A stretch of 64,000 nucleotides of DNA from Hydrangea macrophylla (taxonomy: Eukaryota; Streptophyta; Magnoliopsida; Cornales; Hydrangeaceae): contig CM066984.1 of assembly GCA_033977485.1 (NCBI GenBank), forward strand, positions 108,471,691 through 108,535,690. The letters are read 5' to 3'. The notes beneath the pieces were generated by a model. That model had not been told where the DNA came from, made no database searches, and saw nothing but the letters and a program-made list of their open reading frames with translations. Shown here one piece after another: positions 32,371 through 42,967 of this stretch; position 1 is the first letter of the stretch; every line of letters starts with the position of its first letter. A program made the position numbers and the translations under genes.

Positions 32371-32622
32371 TCTCCGTCCCATTTTATGTGTCTGTCTTTG
32401 GGAATTTAATTATTTAAAGGGACAAAAAAAATTTACACCTATTTTTCACAATTACCCATAATTATTGCACTTTCTTTTTTTATTTTGTTTTAATGTTAAT
32501 TGTAAGAAATGGTAACTAAAAAAACTAAATACCATTTATATACTAATTTAAAAAAATAAACAATAATACTTTTAAAACATCCTTAAAAAGAATGAAATGA
32601 ACACATAAAATATAACAAAGAG
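32371..32622. mobile_element. Stowaway-like MITE
   Basis: Left CTATCTCCGTCCCATTTTAT and reverse-complemented right CTCTCTTTGTTATATTTTAT are the CTCCCTCCGTCCCATTTTATG-type termini, with TA at each border. Inner words AAAGGGACAAAAAAAATT and ACACCTATTTT match the Stowaway copy at 3190. Confidence 0.75.
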
Positions 32623-32689
32623 AGTAATAATAATCATCATATAATTACAATAATAAGAAAGGTTAGCATAGGATTGCAGGGCCTTACCC

Positions 32690-32832
32690 TAAAAAGGGAG
32701 CCCTTCCAGAAATTCTCAACGGCCTAGGCGTAGCCCAGGCCGAAGAGGGGGTTTGGAAATAGTTTTCAACCAGCAATTGACGCGCCTCGGTTAGTACCTC
32801 ACTAGCTGCGTCATTGCCCCAAGCGCAAAGAT
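32690..32832 (-). ncRNA. U4: U4 spliceosomal snRNA gene
   Basis: The transcript should start at 32832 with ATCTTTGCGCTTGGGGCAAT, the U4 5' domain that pairs with U6. Next come the 5' stem-loop with GTGAGG...CCGAGG (the 15.5K k-turn region), GGTTGAAAACTATTTCC, a central GC-rich stem-loop, the Sm-like site AATTTCTGG and a terminal GGGCTCCC stem ending in T5. U4 base-pairs with U6 and delivers it to the spliceosome in the U4/U6.U5 tri-snRNP. The 3' end is approximate (about 143 nt). An intact promoter supports function; no partner genes are nearby. Confidence 0.93.
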
Positions 32833-32857
32833 ACCTACTTCCTTTTCTTCGCTCCGC

Positions 32858-32864
32858 TTTTATA
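32858..32864 (-). promoter_or_regulatory. TATA box of the U4 gene
   Basis: TATAAAA on the minus strand, its first base 32 bp upstream of the predicted U4 start. Confidence 0.85.
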
Positions 32865-32897
32865 ACCCAACCTTCCTTCTTAGATTTCATATGATTC

Positions 32898-32908
32898 CGA
32901 TGTGGGAC
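32898..32908 (-). promoter_or_regulatory. USE of the U4 gene
   Basis: GTCCCACATCG on the minus strand is an exact match to the plant upstream sequence element RTCCCACATCG, at -66 to -76. Exactly 33 bp separate it from the TATA box, the spacing known for Pol II-transcribed plant snRNA genes. Confidence 0.92.
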
Positions 32909-33157
32909 AAATAGAATTAACATCACAATATCATATGTATACTTCAACTAAACCAAACCTCACCGTCCTATCTCGTGCTCTTTATATTTTTAGTCCCCAT
33001 GATTTTAGGACTGTATATATGTTAATTACATTTTACTCTTATGTGGTTTGGCTCGATGTCACTTTATTCTCTTATAATTTAAAAATGATCACTTAACCTC
33101 CTGTGTTTTCGAGTAAAGTGTCACCATTAAAATTATTGATCACTTTACCCTCCTGTG

Positions 33158-33654
33158 TAGGGGTGTCATTTGGAACGAAAATTCCGATTCCGATCCGAAA
33201 AATTTCAATTTTGGCACCAAAAATTGAATTCCGAAGTCCAAAAATTTCAAAAAAAAAATCATAACGGAATCGGAATTGTTTTGAGAATTCCGAGAATTTT
33301 CTGAAAATATTTCAAAAAAATTGGAAGAATGTGGACTTGTTTGTCCCACATCGGATAAGAAGAGAAATGATAGAGTATGGTACTCTCTATAAAAGTATGA
33401 CTTAACCTTTCAATAGTGTTTGTATTCTGAAAATTCTAAAAATTATGAAAATTTCTGATTCTAATTCCGAAAATTTTGAAAAAATTCCAAAAATTTATGA
33501 AGAATTCGAAAATTTTCGAAAATTCTGAAATTGGAAAAGAAAATGAATTCCAAAAAATCGGAATGGGAATCGGAACACCTATTTAATTTTTGAAACTTTT
33601 GAAATTTTTTCGAACGAGAGTATTTCGATTCGTTCCGGCCGAAACACACCCCTA
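33158..33654 (+). mobile_element. Non-autonomous hAT element carrying a USE/TATA module
   Basis: Termini TAGGGGTGTCATTTGG and (reverse complement) TAGGGGTGTGTTTCGG. Flanking 8-mers CTCCTGTG (33150-33157) and CTCTTGTG (33655-33662) differ at one base. The body is a run of AAAATTCC/GGAATTT words. At 33343-33394 it has GTCCCACATCG, 34 bp, TATAAAA. Sister copy in opposite orientation at 48090. Confidence 0.88.
33343..33394 (+). promoter_or_regulatory. snRNA-type USE plus TATA inside a hAT element
   Basis: Exact USE GTCCCACATCG (33343-33353) and TATAAAA (33388-33394) with 34 bp between, one more than in the U4 gene 0.5 kb away. Predicted start near 33420. What follows is AAAATTCC repeat, not a known snRNA. 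Confidence 0.7.
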
Positions 33655-34043
33655 CTCTTGTGGTTTGGTCCGTGACCACTTTACCTCCTTATGATTTGAC
33701 CCGCTAACACTTTATAATTGACATCGAACCAAACCACAGGGGGTCAAGTGTGATTAACCCATATATATATATATATATATATATGTATAATTGATAGTAA
33801 TGTGGTACATGGCACCCCATGTAGTTGGGATGCTACATGGCATTGCTACATAATATATATACGTATAAATAATTATATATGTATATACATTTAAAATTAA
33901 ATAATATTTAAAAAGTAAAAAAAAAAAACCATCCTACAAAAAAATTTTGAATGATATCCGTGCATAGAACGGGCCGACGCTAGTAGTTATTACTATACTG
34001 TGCTAATCTATGTCAGCACCTTGTATGGAACATATTGGAGATT

Positions 34044-34318
34044 TAGGGTCCGTTTGATAAAATTGAAAATTAAATATTGAAATTAAGTGCTAAATTTTAT
34101 GTACTGAAAGTTTTAAGCAATTGAATTTGCAATATTGAAAATAGTGCTTCAAGTACTGAGATGGAATGCATTCCGTGGTTATTTTTAGTAAAAAAATTTC
34201 ACTTAAAACTTTCAACAGATTTTTTGTTAGTTTTTCAATTAAATGGTATGTTATCAAACGCACTGAAAATAAATAAGTACTAAATTTTTTTATCAAACTA
34301 GGAATTATCAAACACCCT
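34044..34318. mobile_element. MITE, probable hAT type
   Basis: Ends AGGGTCCGTTTGATAA and (reverse complement) AGGGTGTTTGATAA are inverted repeats, and subterminal TTTATCAAAC/GAAAATTAAATA words recur. No convincing target duplication. Confidence 0.6.
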
Positions 34319-34664
34319 TAATTCAGTTTCACTTCATGTAATCTCTATTTCTATATGATAAATGAGATGAGTGAGTGATGATTTTGACATTTTAATCTAT
34401 GGTGACTATAATAATTTAAATGATTTTATTCCTAGTTTTTATGCGTCCGTACTTCAAACAGCCCGTAACCCCAATTATAGCCAACAGTCTCAAAGCCCAA
34501 CCTAACCCAGACATCCCCAAATTTCTAACACTAACTAAAATTTTAAATTTCATTTAAAAAAATTTATTATTGGCTTAAAGGCTATTTGGCTGGGGACAAA
34601 TTGCATTAACAAATAAGCATGTCCCAAATATGTAATTATGTCCCAAACTGTGATAATTTTGAAA

Positions 34665-34828
34665 GGGTAATATTTAGGGTACAAACACTTATAAACACAC
34701 TCTATCTTTCTCCTGGGTGGCACTGTGGGGTCCACTGAAATTATTCGGACCCCACAGTGCTACCCAGGAGAGAGATAGAGCGTGCTTGTAAATGTTTGTG
34801 TAAAGCATTTGTACCCCTAGCATTGTTG
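34665..34828. mobile_element. MULE-type foldback MITE (GGGTAATA family)
   Basis: Left GGGTAATATTTAGGGTACAAA pairs with the reverse-complemented right CAACAATGCTAGGGGTACAAA. The arms hold CTCTATCTTTCTCCTGGGTG and GCACTGTGGGGTCC. Perfect 9-bp duplication ATTTTGAAA at 34656-34664 and 34829-34837. Confidence 0.9.
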
Positions 34829-35053
34829 ATTTTGAAAACTACTTTGGTTTTTTAAGGATCGGTCACAATATTTACTAGTATGTATGATAGGATCAAAACT
34901 AGGATTGCAACTTGGACGGGCCAATTCGAGTCCGGCCCAAGCCCAACCTATAATTTACTCGAGTTTGGGCTAAAAGGTTCAAGCCCAAATTGAATTTGAA
35001 TTGGGCTTGGGTAAAGAGATTATCAACCTGAGTAACTCGAACCCGAGCCTGAT

Positions 35054-37256
35054 TGTTTATACCATAAAATCTAATTTTACTATATTACTATAGTTATGCC
35101 ATTTTAATATGTTACTATATTCTATATAATAATAATAATATTATTATTGTTGTTGTTGTTGTAAACTATTTGGCTTATTATGGAAGCCATTTAGTAGCTT
35201 CATTTGCAGGACAGTTGTCATCGTAGAATTGAACCAGATGAGGTTACTTGAAGATCAATGGTGGCTAGAGTGAAAGTTATTTTGGAGAGACTTCTCTTGG
35301 AAGAAACACATGTTTAATAAATTTGAATTGGTAGTTAATGTAATAAGAGGGAAATATTCAAATTCAAATGGGTAGTTATAGGTTTCTTCTATAAATAGAT
35401 ATATTCTACTCCTTTGTAATGATCCTTGACCAAACTAACAAATCAATATACAATGTAGCATTTACTTATCTTCCTTTTGCATTTCAGTCTCCAATGTAAT
35501 TTGGAGTAGTTGTACTCTACTTTAGTTTGGTTAGTATAGATTATGTGTAGTCTTTCATTTCCTTTACATTCTTTTCATTTACTACTCGATCTTTAGTTAG
35601 TATTTCATTTAGTTTAGTCTTATTGTTCGAAGTAGATAGGCTCGGTTCGAAATCGCTTTTCATTTTCCTTTATAATCACACTTTATTTCATCTCACACGT
35701 TTGAAGTCCTTGTTAAGGCATCGAACGTCACCACAACTTCCTGGTGAGGCACAATTTGGATATTTATCACAACACACATTGGCAATTTGCTTGCCTGACA
35801 TGCTCGCACGTATATAATTCCAATTATATCCTTAGAGGAATTTTTCAACCAAACATTTTTGGCACGCCCAGTGGGACACAGTCAAGATGAATTTTGAAGG
35901 GTTGAATGTTTTACCCTCTTCAACATCAAATTTTGGTGATAACGATGTCGAATTGTATGTTTTACTACCAACAACACCAAATTTTAGTGGTGAAAATTGG
36001 TTAAATGATTTTGTTCCATTATTGGAAGAATTAAAGGATCAAGCATTTAATTTGAAAACTAAAATGTATGAAATGGCTCGGGAGGTGTCCACTGTTCTTC
36101 AAAATTATGAGCAATGAATGAAAATAAATTGATTATAAAAAAAATTCAATATCTATCAATGGTGGAAATAAAAAAATCACCAACATTCTCATCACTATGC
36201 ATATTGGTTAATCATGGAAATAATAGTGATGAAAATATACCCGGGGTGTATTTTTCAACCAACTTTGGTTGAGAATCATGAACAAACTTTTGTTCATAGA
36301 TTTGAGTTTTTCAACATTATTCAAAGTGTTGATATGAATTATTTAAGCCAATCATGCCCTTAGTTGGTCAATATCCACTTTGGCTTTGTGGGGCTCATCA
36401 AAATTGGATTATGACCATGTGAATTATTTTATGGCAACGTTATTATGAAGAAAGGGAAAATTTTATTAATAAAATTTAATTACGTATTCGATCAATGCAT
36501 GAATCGGACTAAATGGCTGAGCAAAAATATATGAATTTATTTTTTATGAAAGTGAGTCTCGGGTACAAATCAAATAGTTGGTACCTTTTGTTGATGTCTC
36601 TGACTCATTTGTGTTGTGGTTCAAAGTTATTGAGGCATGGTCATTAGTTGCATAGGCCAAAGTCTGATAGCAAATGACTGGTGGCCTCAAAGTTCTCAAA
36701 AACTAGATTGGTTTGCACTGGTCAAAATCTAGTTCGAAGCGAAGTATGGATCTCATTTCTTGTTCCATGAGACCAGTTTCATAAATTAACTAACAGTATC
36801 ATCAGTCACATAAGACCGAGAGGATCAGACAATGTGGATTGATTTGAATGCCAAAGTTCGGTTCAAATAACTGGTTTCATTTTCAAACTTTTACACAGTT
36901 TTCATCTTGGGCACTTAGCATTATATTGGCTTCGAATCAAGTTTAAAGACATTGTTTTGGTGTTCGAAGCGATTGTGTTACCTTCGAAGCAAGTGTAAAT
37001 CAGTGTACTTTGTGATCAAAATTATTGTACTAGCTTCAAAGTCACTTTAAATCTATTTTTCGTGTTCGAAGTTGTTGTGTTGGCTTCGAAGCAAATTATA
37101 TTATTTTATAGAAATAAAGAAATTGATTCTTCAGGAATTATGTATGCTTCATTTTCAAAGAACCAGGGGGGCTTATGTATATACCATAAAATATAATTTT
37201 ACTGTATTACTATATTACTATAGTTATGACATTTTAATATGTTATTATATTACTAT

Positions 37257-37306
<50 letters not shown>

Positions 37307-37995
37307 GTAAACTATTTGGCTTGTCATGGAAACCATTTAGTAGCTTCATTTGCAGGATACTTGTCATCATAGGATTGAACCAAAGGAGGTTACTTGAAGA
37401 TTAATGGTGACTAGAGTGGAAGTCATTTTGGAGGGACTTCTCTTGGAAGAAATACATGTGTAATGAATTTGAATTTGTAATTAATGTAATAGGAGGGAAA
37501 TATTCAAATTCAAATGGATAGTTATAGGTTTCTTCTATAAATAAATGTATTCTACTCCTTTGTAATGGTTCTTGACCAAACAAACAAATCAATACACAAT
37601 GTAGCATTTACTTATCTTCTTTTTTGCATTTCAGTCTCCAATGTAATTTGGAGTAGATGTACTCTACTTTAGTTTGGTTAGTATAGATTATGTATAGTCT
37701 GTCATTTCTTTTACATTCTTTTCATTTACTACTCCATCTTTAGTTTGTATTTCATTTGGTTTAGTCTTATTGTTCGAAGTAGATAGGTTTGGTTCGAAAT
37801 CACTTTTCATTTTCTTTTATAATCACACTCTAATATTTCATCTCACACGGTTGAAGTCTTTGTTAAGGCATTGAACGTTATCACAGTCTCCCTAGTGAGG
37901 CGCAGTTTGGATATTTATCACAACACACATTAGCAATTTACTTGCCTGACACGCTCGCACATATATAATCCTTAGAAGAATTTTCCAACCAAACA
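35054..37995 (+). mobile_element. Short non-autonomous LTR retrotransposon (LARD/TRIM-like)
   Basis: LTRs at 35054-35855 (802 bp) and 37176-37995 (820 bp) both start TGTWTATACCATAAAA and end TTCMAACCAAACA. A primer-binding-like TGGCACGCCCAGTGGGAC follows the 5' LTR at 35860, and the purine tract AACCAGGGGGGCTTA abuts the 3' LTR. The internal 1.3 kb has one short frame (35887-36117, unrecognised) and no pol, so it depended on another element. Flanking pentamers do not match; a CA microsatellite follows the 3' end. Confidence 0.85.
35887..36117 (+). CDS. Short unknown frame inside the LTR element
   Basis: A 76-codon frame beginning MNFEGLNVLPSS, acidic, starting 10 bp after the primer-binding-like site, where gag would normally start. 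It shows no gag motif or zinc knuckle and I do not recognise it. It may be a degenerate gag leader or chance. Confidence 0.25.
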   Translation: MNFEGLNVLPSSTSNFGDNDVELYVLLPTTPNFSGENWLNDFVPLLEELKDQAFNLKTKMYEMAREVSTVLQNYEQ

Positions 37996-37997
37996 CT

Positions 37998-38028
<31 letters not shown>

Positions 38029-38117
38029 GTTTGTATATTATAAATATACTATATTCTATATTCTCCATAGGATTTTAGTATTTTGTAGTGACAAAAATGC
38101 ACTTCTAGATATTATTC

Positions 38118-38285
38118 GAGTAATACTTCACTCACAACTTTTTATTCATAAACCACAAAAGTGTGTCTCTCTCTCATGTGTCATCCTGTGCTTGTGTCAG
38201 CACAGGATGACACAGGAGAGAGATAGACACATTTTTGTGCGTTGTGAACAAAATATTGTGTGAAAGTTGTGGGTGAAGTATTATC
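38118..38285. mobile_element. Foldback MITE (GGGTAATA family)
   Basis: Arms GAGTAATACTTCACTCACAAC and (reverse complement) AGATAATACTTCACCCACAAC pair through to the core TGTCATCCTGTGC. Flanks share only TTATTC, so no clean duplication. It lies in the right part of the hAT-like element at 34900. Confidence 0.75.
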
Positions 38286-38867
38286 TTATTCAATAACTAA
38301 ATTGTTAAATGAAAAGTTTTTTCTCAATTTTAAACCAAATAATTTAAATTTGATACTGTATTTTTTGTTGTTTATCTACTCTAATTCTGGCTGAAGTTAG
38401 GCTTGGGCTTGAATTTCATTACTAAAACACAACTCAAGCTTGGATTGGGTAATTTGGGCTCACGTCAGGCTCGAAATTTGACAGACTCTATTAAAACTCG
38501 GGCTGAACTTGAACAGGCATAAAATGAAACCCAGCGCCCTCCCAAATTGCAGCCCTAAATCAAGACCATCGATAGGAGTAAATATTATTGGGTATCACAA
38601 GGATACCATGTGGGATTTTATCCCCTCTCACGAGATTTAAAATTTGATGAGTTAGATAAGATTTTTGCTGAGTTGGATAATGCAAATAGGGGGCCAGATA
38701 AATTAATGTATACTCCTTGTTAGTTTGTGATACTATGTAAGATTATGCAACAATTACATTCAATATTTAGTCCATCAATAGGGATGTGTTATGGAATTTT
38801 CTAAGTTTTTAATGAATTCGTTCTCTAGGTTCAGCTCGTCTTGGCCCCCTCCCTTTCAAAGCCCTTT

Positions 38868-39144
38868 GAGCCTGTTTGTCTGTGCTTATGCTTATGCGAT
38901 CTTGATCGTGATTGGTAAAACTGCTTAAAAGTAGAACTGCTTATTATGGTTTGGGTGTTTGGTTAATATGTTGTGAATTGATTAATCATAGAGATAATCT
39001 TGAAAAGCACCCCCCACCTGCTTATTGCCAAACTGCTTTTTGGATCAGATCTGCTTATATTTTTACTGAAACAAACAGATCAATAAGCAGTTTGGGCCAT
39101 CAGAACTACTTCAAATGGGCAAATAAGCAATGACAAACAGCCTC
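38868..39144. mobile_element. Tourist/Harbinger-like MITE
   Basis: Ends GAGCCTGTTTGTCTGTGC and (reverse complement) GAGGCTGTTTGTCATTGC, flanked by TTT on both sides. Inner CTGCTTATT/AATAAGCAG words are inverted repeats. A related copy in reverse orientation lies at 49801-50075. Confidence 0.75.
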
Positions 39145-40189
39145 TTTCTACCATAACCAACCAACAAGTAACAAACAAACACTCTCAGCGAAGTCATTCA
39201 AACACTCAAATCCCACAAAGTTTATCTTCCAAATTCTATCATTTTCCAGATAAAGTCTCTGCCTTTAGTCTTTCCAAATCGCTAATAATTTCACAGCTAT
39301 ATAGCTTCGTTATATTTTAACTAAAAAGCCTAATTTTTTTTTTAATATAAAAAGTATATAATCGAAATATTGTATTCTCATTAATCTTATCCAAATACTG
39401 TGTTGTCTATTGGTATCTGAAAATTTGTACATGTTTCAGCGATCCATTTGATGGGAACACTTTTCTCATAACCTAACCCATACTGTAATTGCTAAAATTC
39501 TAGTTAAAACTGTGATCATTGTTTGAAGATTGATTATCTAGATTGACCATTAGGCTTTTTTTCTAAATGAAATGACATTTTGAGAACATTTAGTTCTTCT
39601 GACAATTCCTTTGAACTCCACCAATTTACTAAGCTTAACTATCTTTTAAGGGTCTATTTGGAGATGCCATAAGATAGGATCTTGTTCAGTTCAAATCTCA
39701 CTTTTTATATGGTTTTTATGAGAATTATGGTTATGTTGGTTTCACAAAGAACCTGTTTTAAGCAATGTTAGGCAAGAGCGTCTCTAATTCTTATCCAAAA
39801 CCTATACCAAATTTAAATTTGGTTCTAAACCCTCAAAAATCTTCACCAACCCTAGACTCAAATCCATATCAGATTGAGTTTTATTCAAATCTTGACCCAA
39901 ATTGAACTAACATTGTTAATTGACTCAAATTTTGGTATGAATTTGAGTAAGGATTAGAAAAAGTTTTTTTAAAAAAAGATTTTTACTCATATTTTGATTT
40001 GATATGGCGATGAGTAAGATCATCTCCAATCTTTGTACAAACCAATTTTTTGTCCCCAAATTTCACTTAAAATTTGAATAAAATCTTGATTTGGTACGAG
40101 ACTCTCCAATGGGCACCACAAGTATAAAACAACCCATTTTGTTCAAAACATTTCACGCCCTCTCGTCTCTACCCAAATACACACAAATA

Positions 40190-40579
40190 GGGTAAATTAC
40201 ACTTTACACCCCCGTAGTTTAGATGTGATATCACTTTCGTTCCTGTAGTTTTAATTTTGTTACTTTGGTCCTTATAGTTTCAGTTTAAGTTTAATGTAGT
40301 CCATTCATAAAAAATTTCAACAATGTTTGACAGAAATAAATCATATGATGCACATCATGAGGTATCATTAGGGACACAATGGTAAATTTACTAAGAAAAA
40401 TTACACTTTACATACCTATATATTCAACATAAATCTGTCGAAAATTGTACGAAAATTTGATGAATGGACTACATTGAAATTAAAATGAAACTGTAAGGAC
40501 TAAAATGATAAAATTGAAACTTTTAGGGCAAAAGTGAAATCATACCCAAACTATACGGGTGCAAAATATAATTTACCCC
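40190..40579. mobile_element. MULE-type MITE
   Basis: Termini GGGTAAATTACACTTTACACC and (reverse complement) GGGGTAAATTATATTTTGCACC, with the perfect 9-bp duplication ACACAAATA at 40181-40189 and 40580-40588. Scraps of the family lie near 2005. Confidence 0.92.
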
Positions 40580-40614
40580 ACACAAATATCTCTCAACCTT
40601 CCGCCAACCCCCCA

Positions 40615-40643
40615 CCCTCCCCTCCCCTCCCCTCCCCTCCCCT

Positions 40644-40694
<51 letters not shown>
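40615..40694. repeat. 80-bp pure pyrimidine tract
   Basis: CCCTCCCCTCCCC repeats pass into a (CT)n run with no purine for 80 bases apart from one A near the start. This could form triplex (H-) DNA and may be derived from a plant 5' leader. Confidence 0.8.
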
Positions 40695-40697
<3 letters not shown>

Positions 40698-40875
40698 ACC
40701 TGTTTCCACAAATAATGCCCTTAAATAACTTAATTACTAAGCTATTACATGTTTTAACTTCAAAGACATAATAGGGGTAAAACGTCCTTACAAGAGATGC
40801 CATTGGAATGACGTTTTTTTTCCAAGAACGCTAATAACAGGAATAACGCATGTTCAAAAGACGCTATTTAATAGC

Positions 40876-41451
40876 TGATGATGCCAAAATTTGGTAAGAG
40901 TAAAGTAGAGCAATTTAGGGGAGAGAGAGAGAGTGAGAAACTATTTTTTGTATGTGGTTCGGCCCTGTTAATGAAGGTACCTACGTCCACGGGTATGTCT
41001 GAGCACGTTCACTAGCAGATCACCGGCGGGCCTGGTGAGCCAACAAAGGGGGGCGGCACTACCAGTAATACCGGCCGGGTGCATGCGTATAATGGTGAAT
41101 TGTAGAGGTGCTGTGTAGACTAGAGAGTTGGCGGCCCCTTCAATGGGGGGTGAGAGGTCTCTTTTATAGATGTAAGAGACCTACTCTTACATGGATAAGG
41201 AAATATAATTCCATTAGGATGTGTTTGACACCAATCAAGTAAGTTTCCTAATTGTATTAGGATTGATTGACATTAATTGTGGGTGTTTCCTAATTGGATT
41301 AGGAAATAGTTTGCACTTCCCATTAGTCTTTTAGCTTGAGTAGGAAACTGCCCGTAATACTTGGGATCACGCCCGTGATGCTCGGGATCATGTTTGTGGG
41401 CCCGGATGGGCTGTTGATTTTGAACCGCTCGGTCATATTTTGGGCGTATCA
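40876..41451 (+). mobile_element. Solo LTR, TGATGATGC family
   Basis: Starts TGATGATGCC, ends GGGCGTATCA, 576 bp, with the perfect 5-bp duplication ATAGC at 40871-40875 and 41452-41456. Contains GTATGTGGTTCGGCC and CTACGTCCACGGG, shared with the diverged copy at 21284. Confidence 0.92.
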
Positions 41452-41787
41452 ATAGCGTTTTTACAAAGAACGTCATTAGTAATTGGATTTTTTTTCATTT
41501 CTAAAAAATAAAAATGTATTATTGAAAATGGAAAAAAATCAATTTTAGAAAATATGAAGTGGCGGTTTTACTAATCACGCCACTTTTTTTTTTTCTTTCG
41601 ATTTTTTTTTTAAAAAAAAAGTATATTTAGAAAAATAAGATTGTGACAGTTTTAGGAAAGACGCCATTTACTTTGTTTTTATTTTGAATAGAAATATATA
41701 TGGCGTTATTACAATTGCTAAAATTATATGTATACACACACAAACAGATTGGCCAAACTCAAATTATATGTTTTTTTTTTCAATTTT

Positions 41788-42045
41788 TTTGAAGAGGGTT
41801 CTAGTAATTCTTTGTTCTTCAATAGGTCTTATAAGATGTTGAAACCACTAGATAATATTACTTCAATTGGAGCCCAACCCACTCTTTTCCAGAAAAGGGT
41901 GGCTCTGCTAAGAATTTGGGGGTTTTGAATCTGAGTACTCAAGACCCACTAGTTCCTACTAATGGATTAAGTGAAGTGAATGAGAAGAAGAGGAAGAACA
42001 ACTATGGAGAAGATGTGGAAGATTTGAGCATTGATGGGGGTTGCT
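41788..42045 (+). pseudogene. Captured fragment of an ICE1/SCREAM-like bHLH gene
   Basis: The frame reads SNSLFFNRSYKMLKPLDN, then SIGAQPTLFQKRVAL, a frameshift, then KNLGVLNL and EKKRKNNYGEDVEDLSIDG. This order (NRS-K-LKPL, GAQPTLFQKR-AL, EKKRK, SIDG) is the region just before the bHLH domain in ICE1/SCRM proteins, which control cold response and stomatal development. The bHLH domain itself is absent, so the piece cannot act as the transcription factor. It lies between the inverted repeats of the 40706 element. The assignment rests on remembered family motifs. Confidence 0.55.
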
Positions 42046-42308
42046 ATGGAGGTGTATGTATATTTATGTATATATGTATACATACATGCGTTTGTAGGTG
42101 GCGGTGGGATGCTGACGGAGGCAGTGGACTCCTCACGTCGGCGGCAGAACGACAGTGGAGAGAGAAGAGCGGCGTGGTGGCGGTGGCATGGAGGGTGCGA
42201 TCTCCGAGAGTGAGAAGATCTCAGTGAGAAAATAGAAGAAGATGCAAATTTCTTTAGGGTTTAAGAAATAACGCCATTAAATAGTGTTTTTATAGAACAA
42301 ACACGCCA

Positions 42309-42430
42309 TTAATGGCTTTTTTTTGTAATTACGTTATAACCCATTTTATTTTCTTTCTCTTTTTTAGTAAATACGTTTTTGTATAAAAAAAAATGTAAAC
42401 AAAAAACAAAACACAACAACAACAAAAAGG

Positions 42431-42466
<36 letters not shown>

Positions 42467-42470
42467 ATGG
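42309..42470. other. AT-rich interior with GA microsatellite
   Basis: Part of the 40706 element. An AGAGAGAG tract at 42428-42466 and AC-rich DNA. No gene. Confidence 0.5.
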
Positions 42471-42834
42471 TGTGATTTTTAATAAAGTCACTTTCATTTT
42501 TCTAAAATTCATTTTTTCTCATTTTTCATAAATGTTTTTATCTTTTGGAAATTAAAAAAATTCAATTATAAATGACATGTTTTGTAAAAACGCCATACTT
42601 ATAGCGTGATTTGAAATAACGTCATTCCAATGGTGTTTTTTGTAAGAATGTTTTATCATTTTATGTCTTTAAATTAAAACATACTCTAGTTTAATAATTA
42701 AGTTATTTTTGTGACAATATTTGTGGGAACAAGGGCCACAAGGCCAGTCTCTCTGCCCAAATTTTTTTTTTTTTTTAATTTAAAAATAAATAAAATTAGA
42801 AACCAGCGACAAAGACGAAGACGAAGCCGAAGCT

Positions 42835-42967
42835 CTATCTGCTCTCTCATCTCTTCTTCATACAAATCTCTCTCCTCACACACAGTGGCCGGTGACGAAG
42901 ACGAAGCCAGCGACGACGGAGGCCTCGTCAATTGGAACAGATCTGGCGCCAGTCCTCCGTGCCGAAG
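42835..42967 (+). promoter_or_regulatory. Candidate 5' UTR leader exon of the DUF1990 gene
   Basis: A CT-rich leader-like stretch (TCTCTCATCTCTTCTTCA...) passes into GC-rich DNA and ends at GCCGAAG/GTACTT, a good splice donor. A strong acceptor (TTTTTCCTTTTGTAG, ending 43635) lies 33 bp before the DUF1990 start codon, so a leader intron 42968-43635 is likely. The pairing is inference. The intron would contain the inverted repeat at 43145-43280. Confidence 0.45.

Larger units (their letters stand above)
34900..38557. mobile_element. hAT-like element split by an LTR element
   Basis: Termini TAGGATTGCAACTTGG and (reverse complement) TAGGGCTGCAATTTGG. Subterminal AAGCCCAA/GGGCTTGG words match the hAT type at 7853. 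Flanks ATCAAAAC (34892-34899) and ATCAAGAC (38559-38566, after one extra A) resemble a worn 8-bp duplication. Most of the interior is the LTR element at 35054-37995 plus the MITE at 38118. Confidence 0.65.
40706..42728. mobile_element. Pack-type element with a captured gene fragment
   Basis: Inverted repeats of about 140 bp: CCACAAATAATGCCC, AATAACTTAATTA and CCATTGGAATGACGTT on the left match the reverse complement of 42590-42728. Repeated AACGCCATT/AATGGCGTT words fill the interior. It contains a solo LTR (40876), a coding fragment (41788-42045) and a GC-rich patch (42095-42225). No target duplication was found, so the superfamily is uncertain. Confidence 0.65.

Noticed and set aside
33343..33480. 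A complete snRNA gene downstream of the USE/TATA in the hAT element
   Set aside because: The sequence after the predicted start is AAAATTCC repeat without an Sm site and stem matching U1, U2, U4, U5 or U6.
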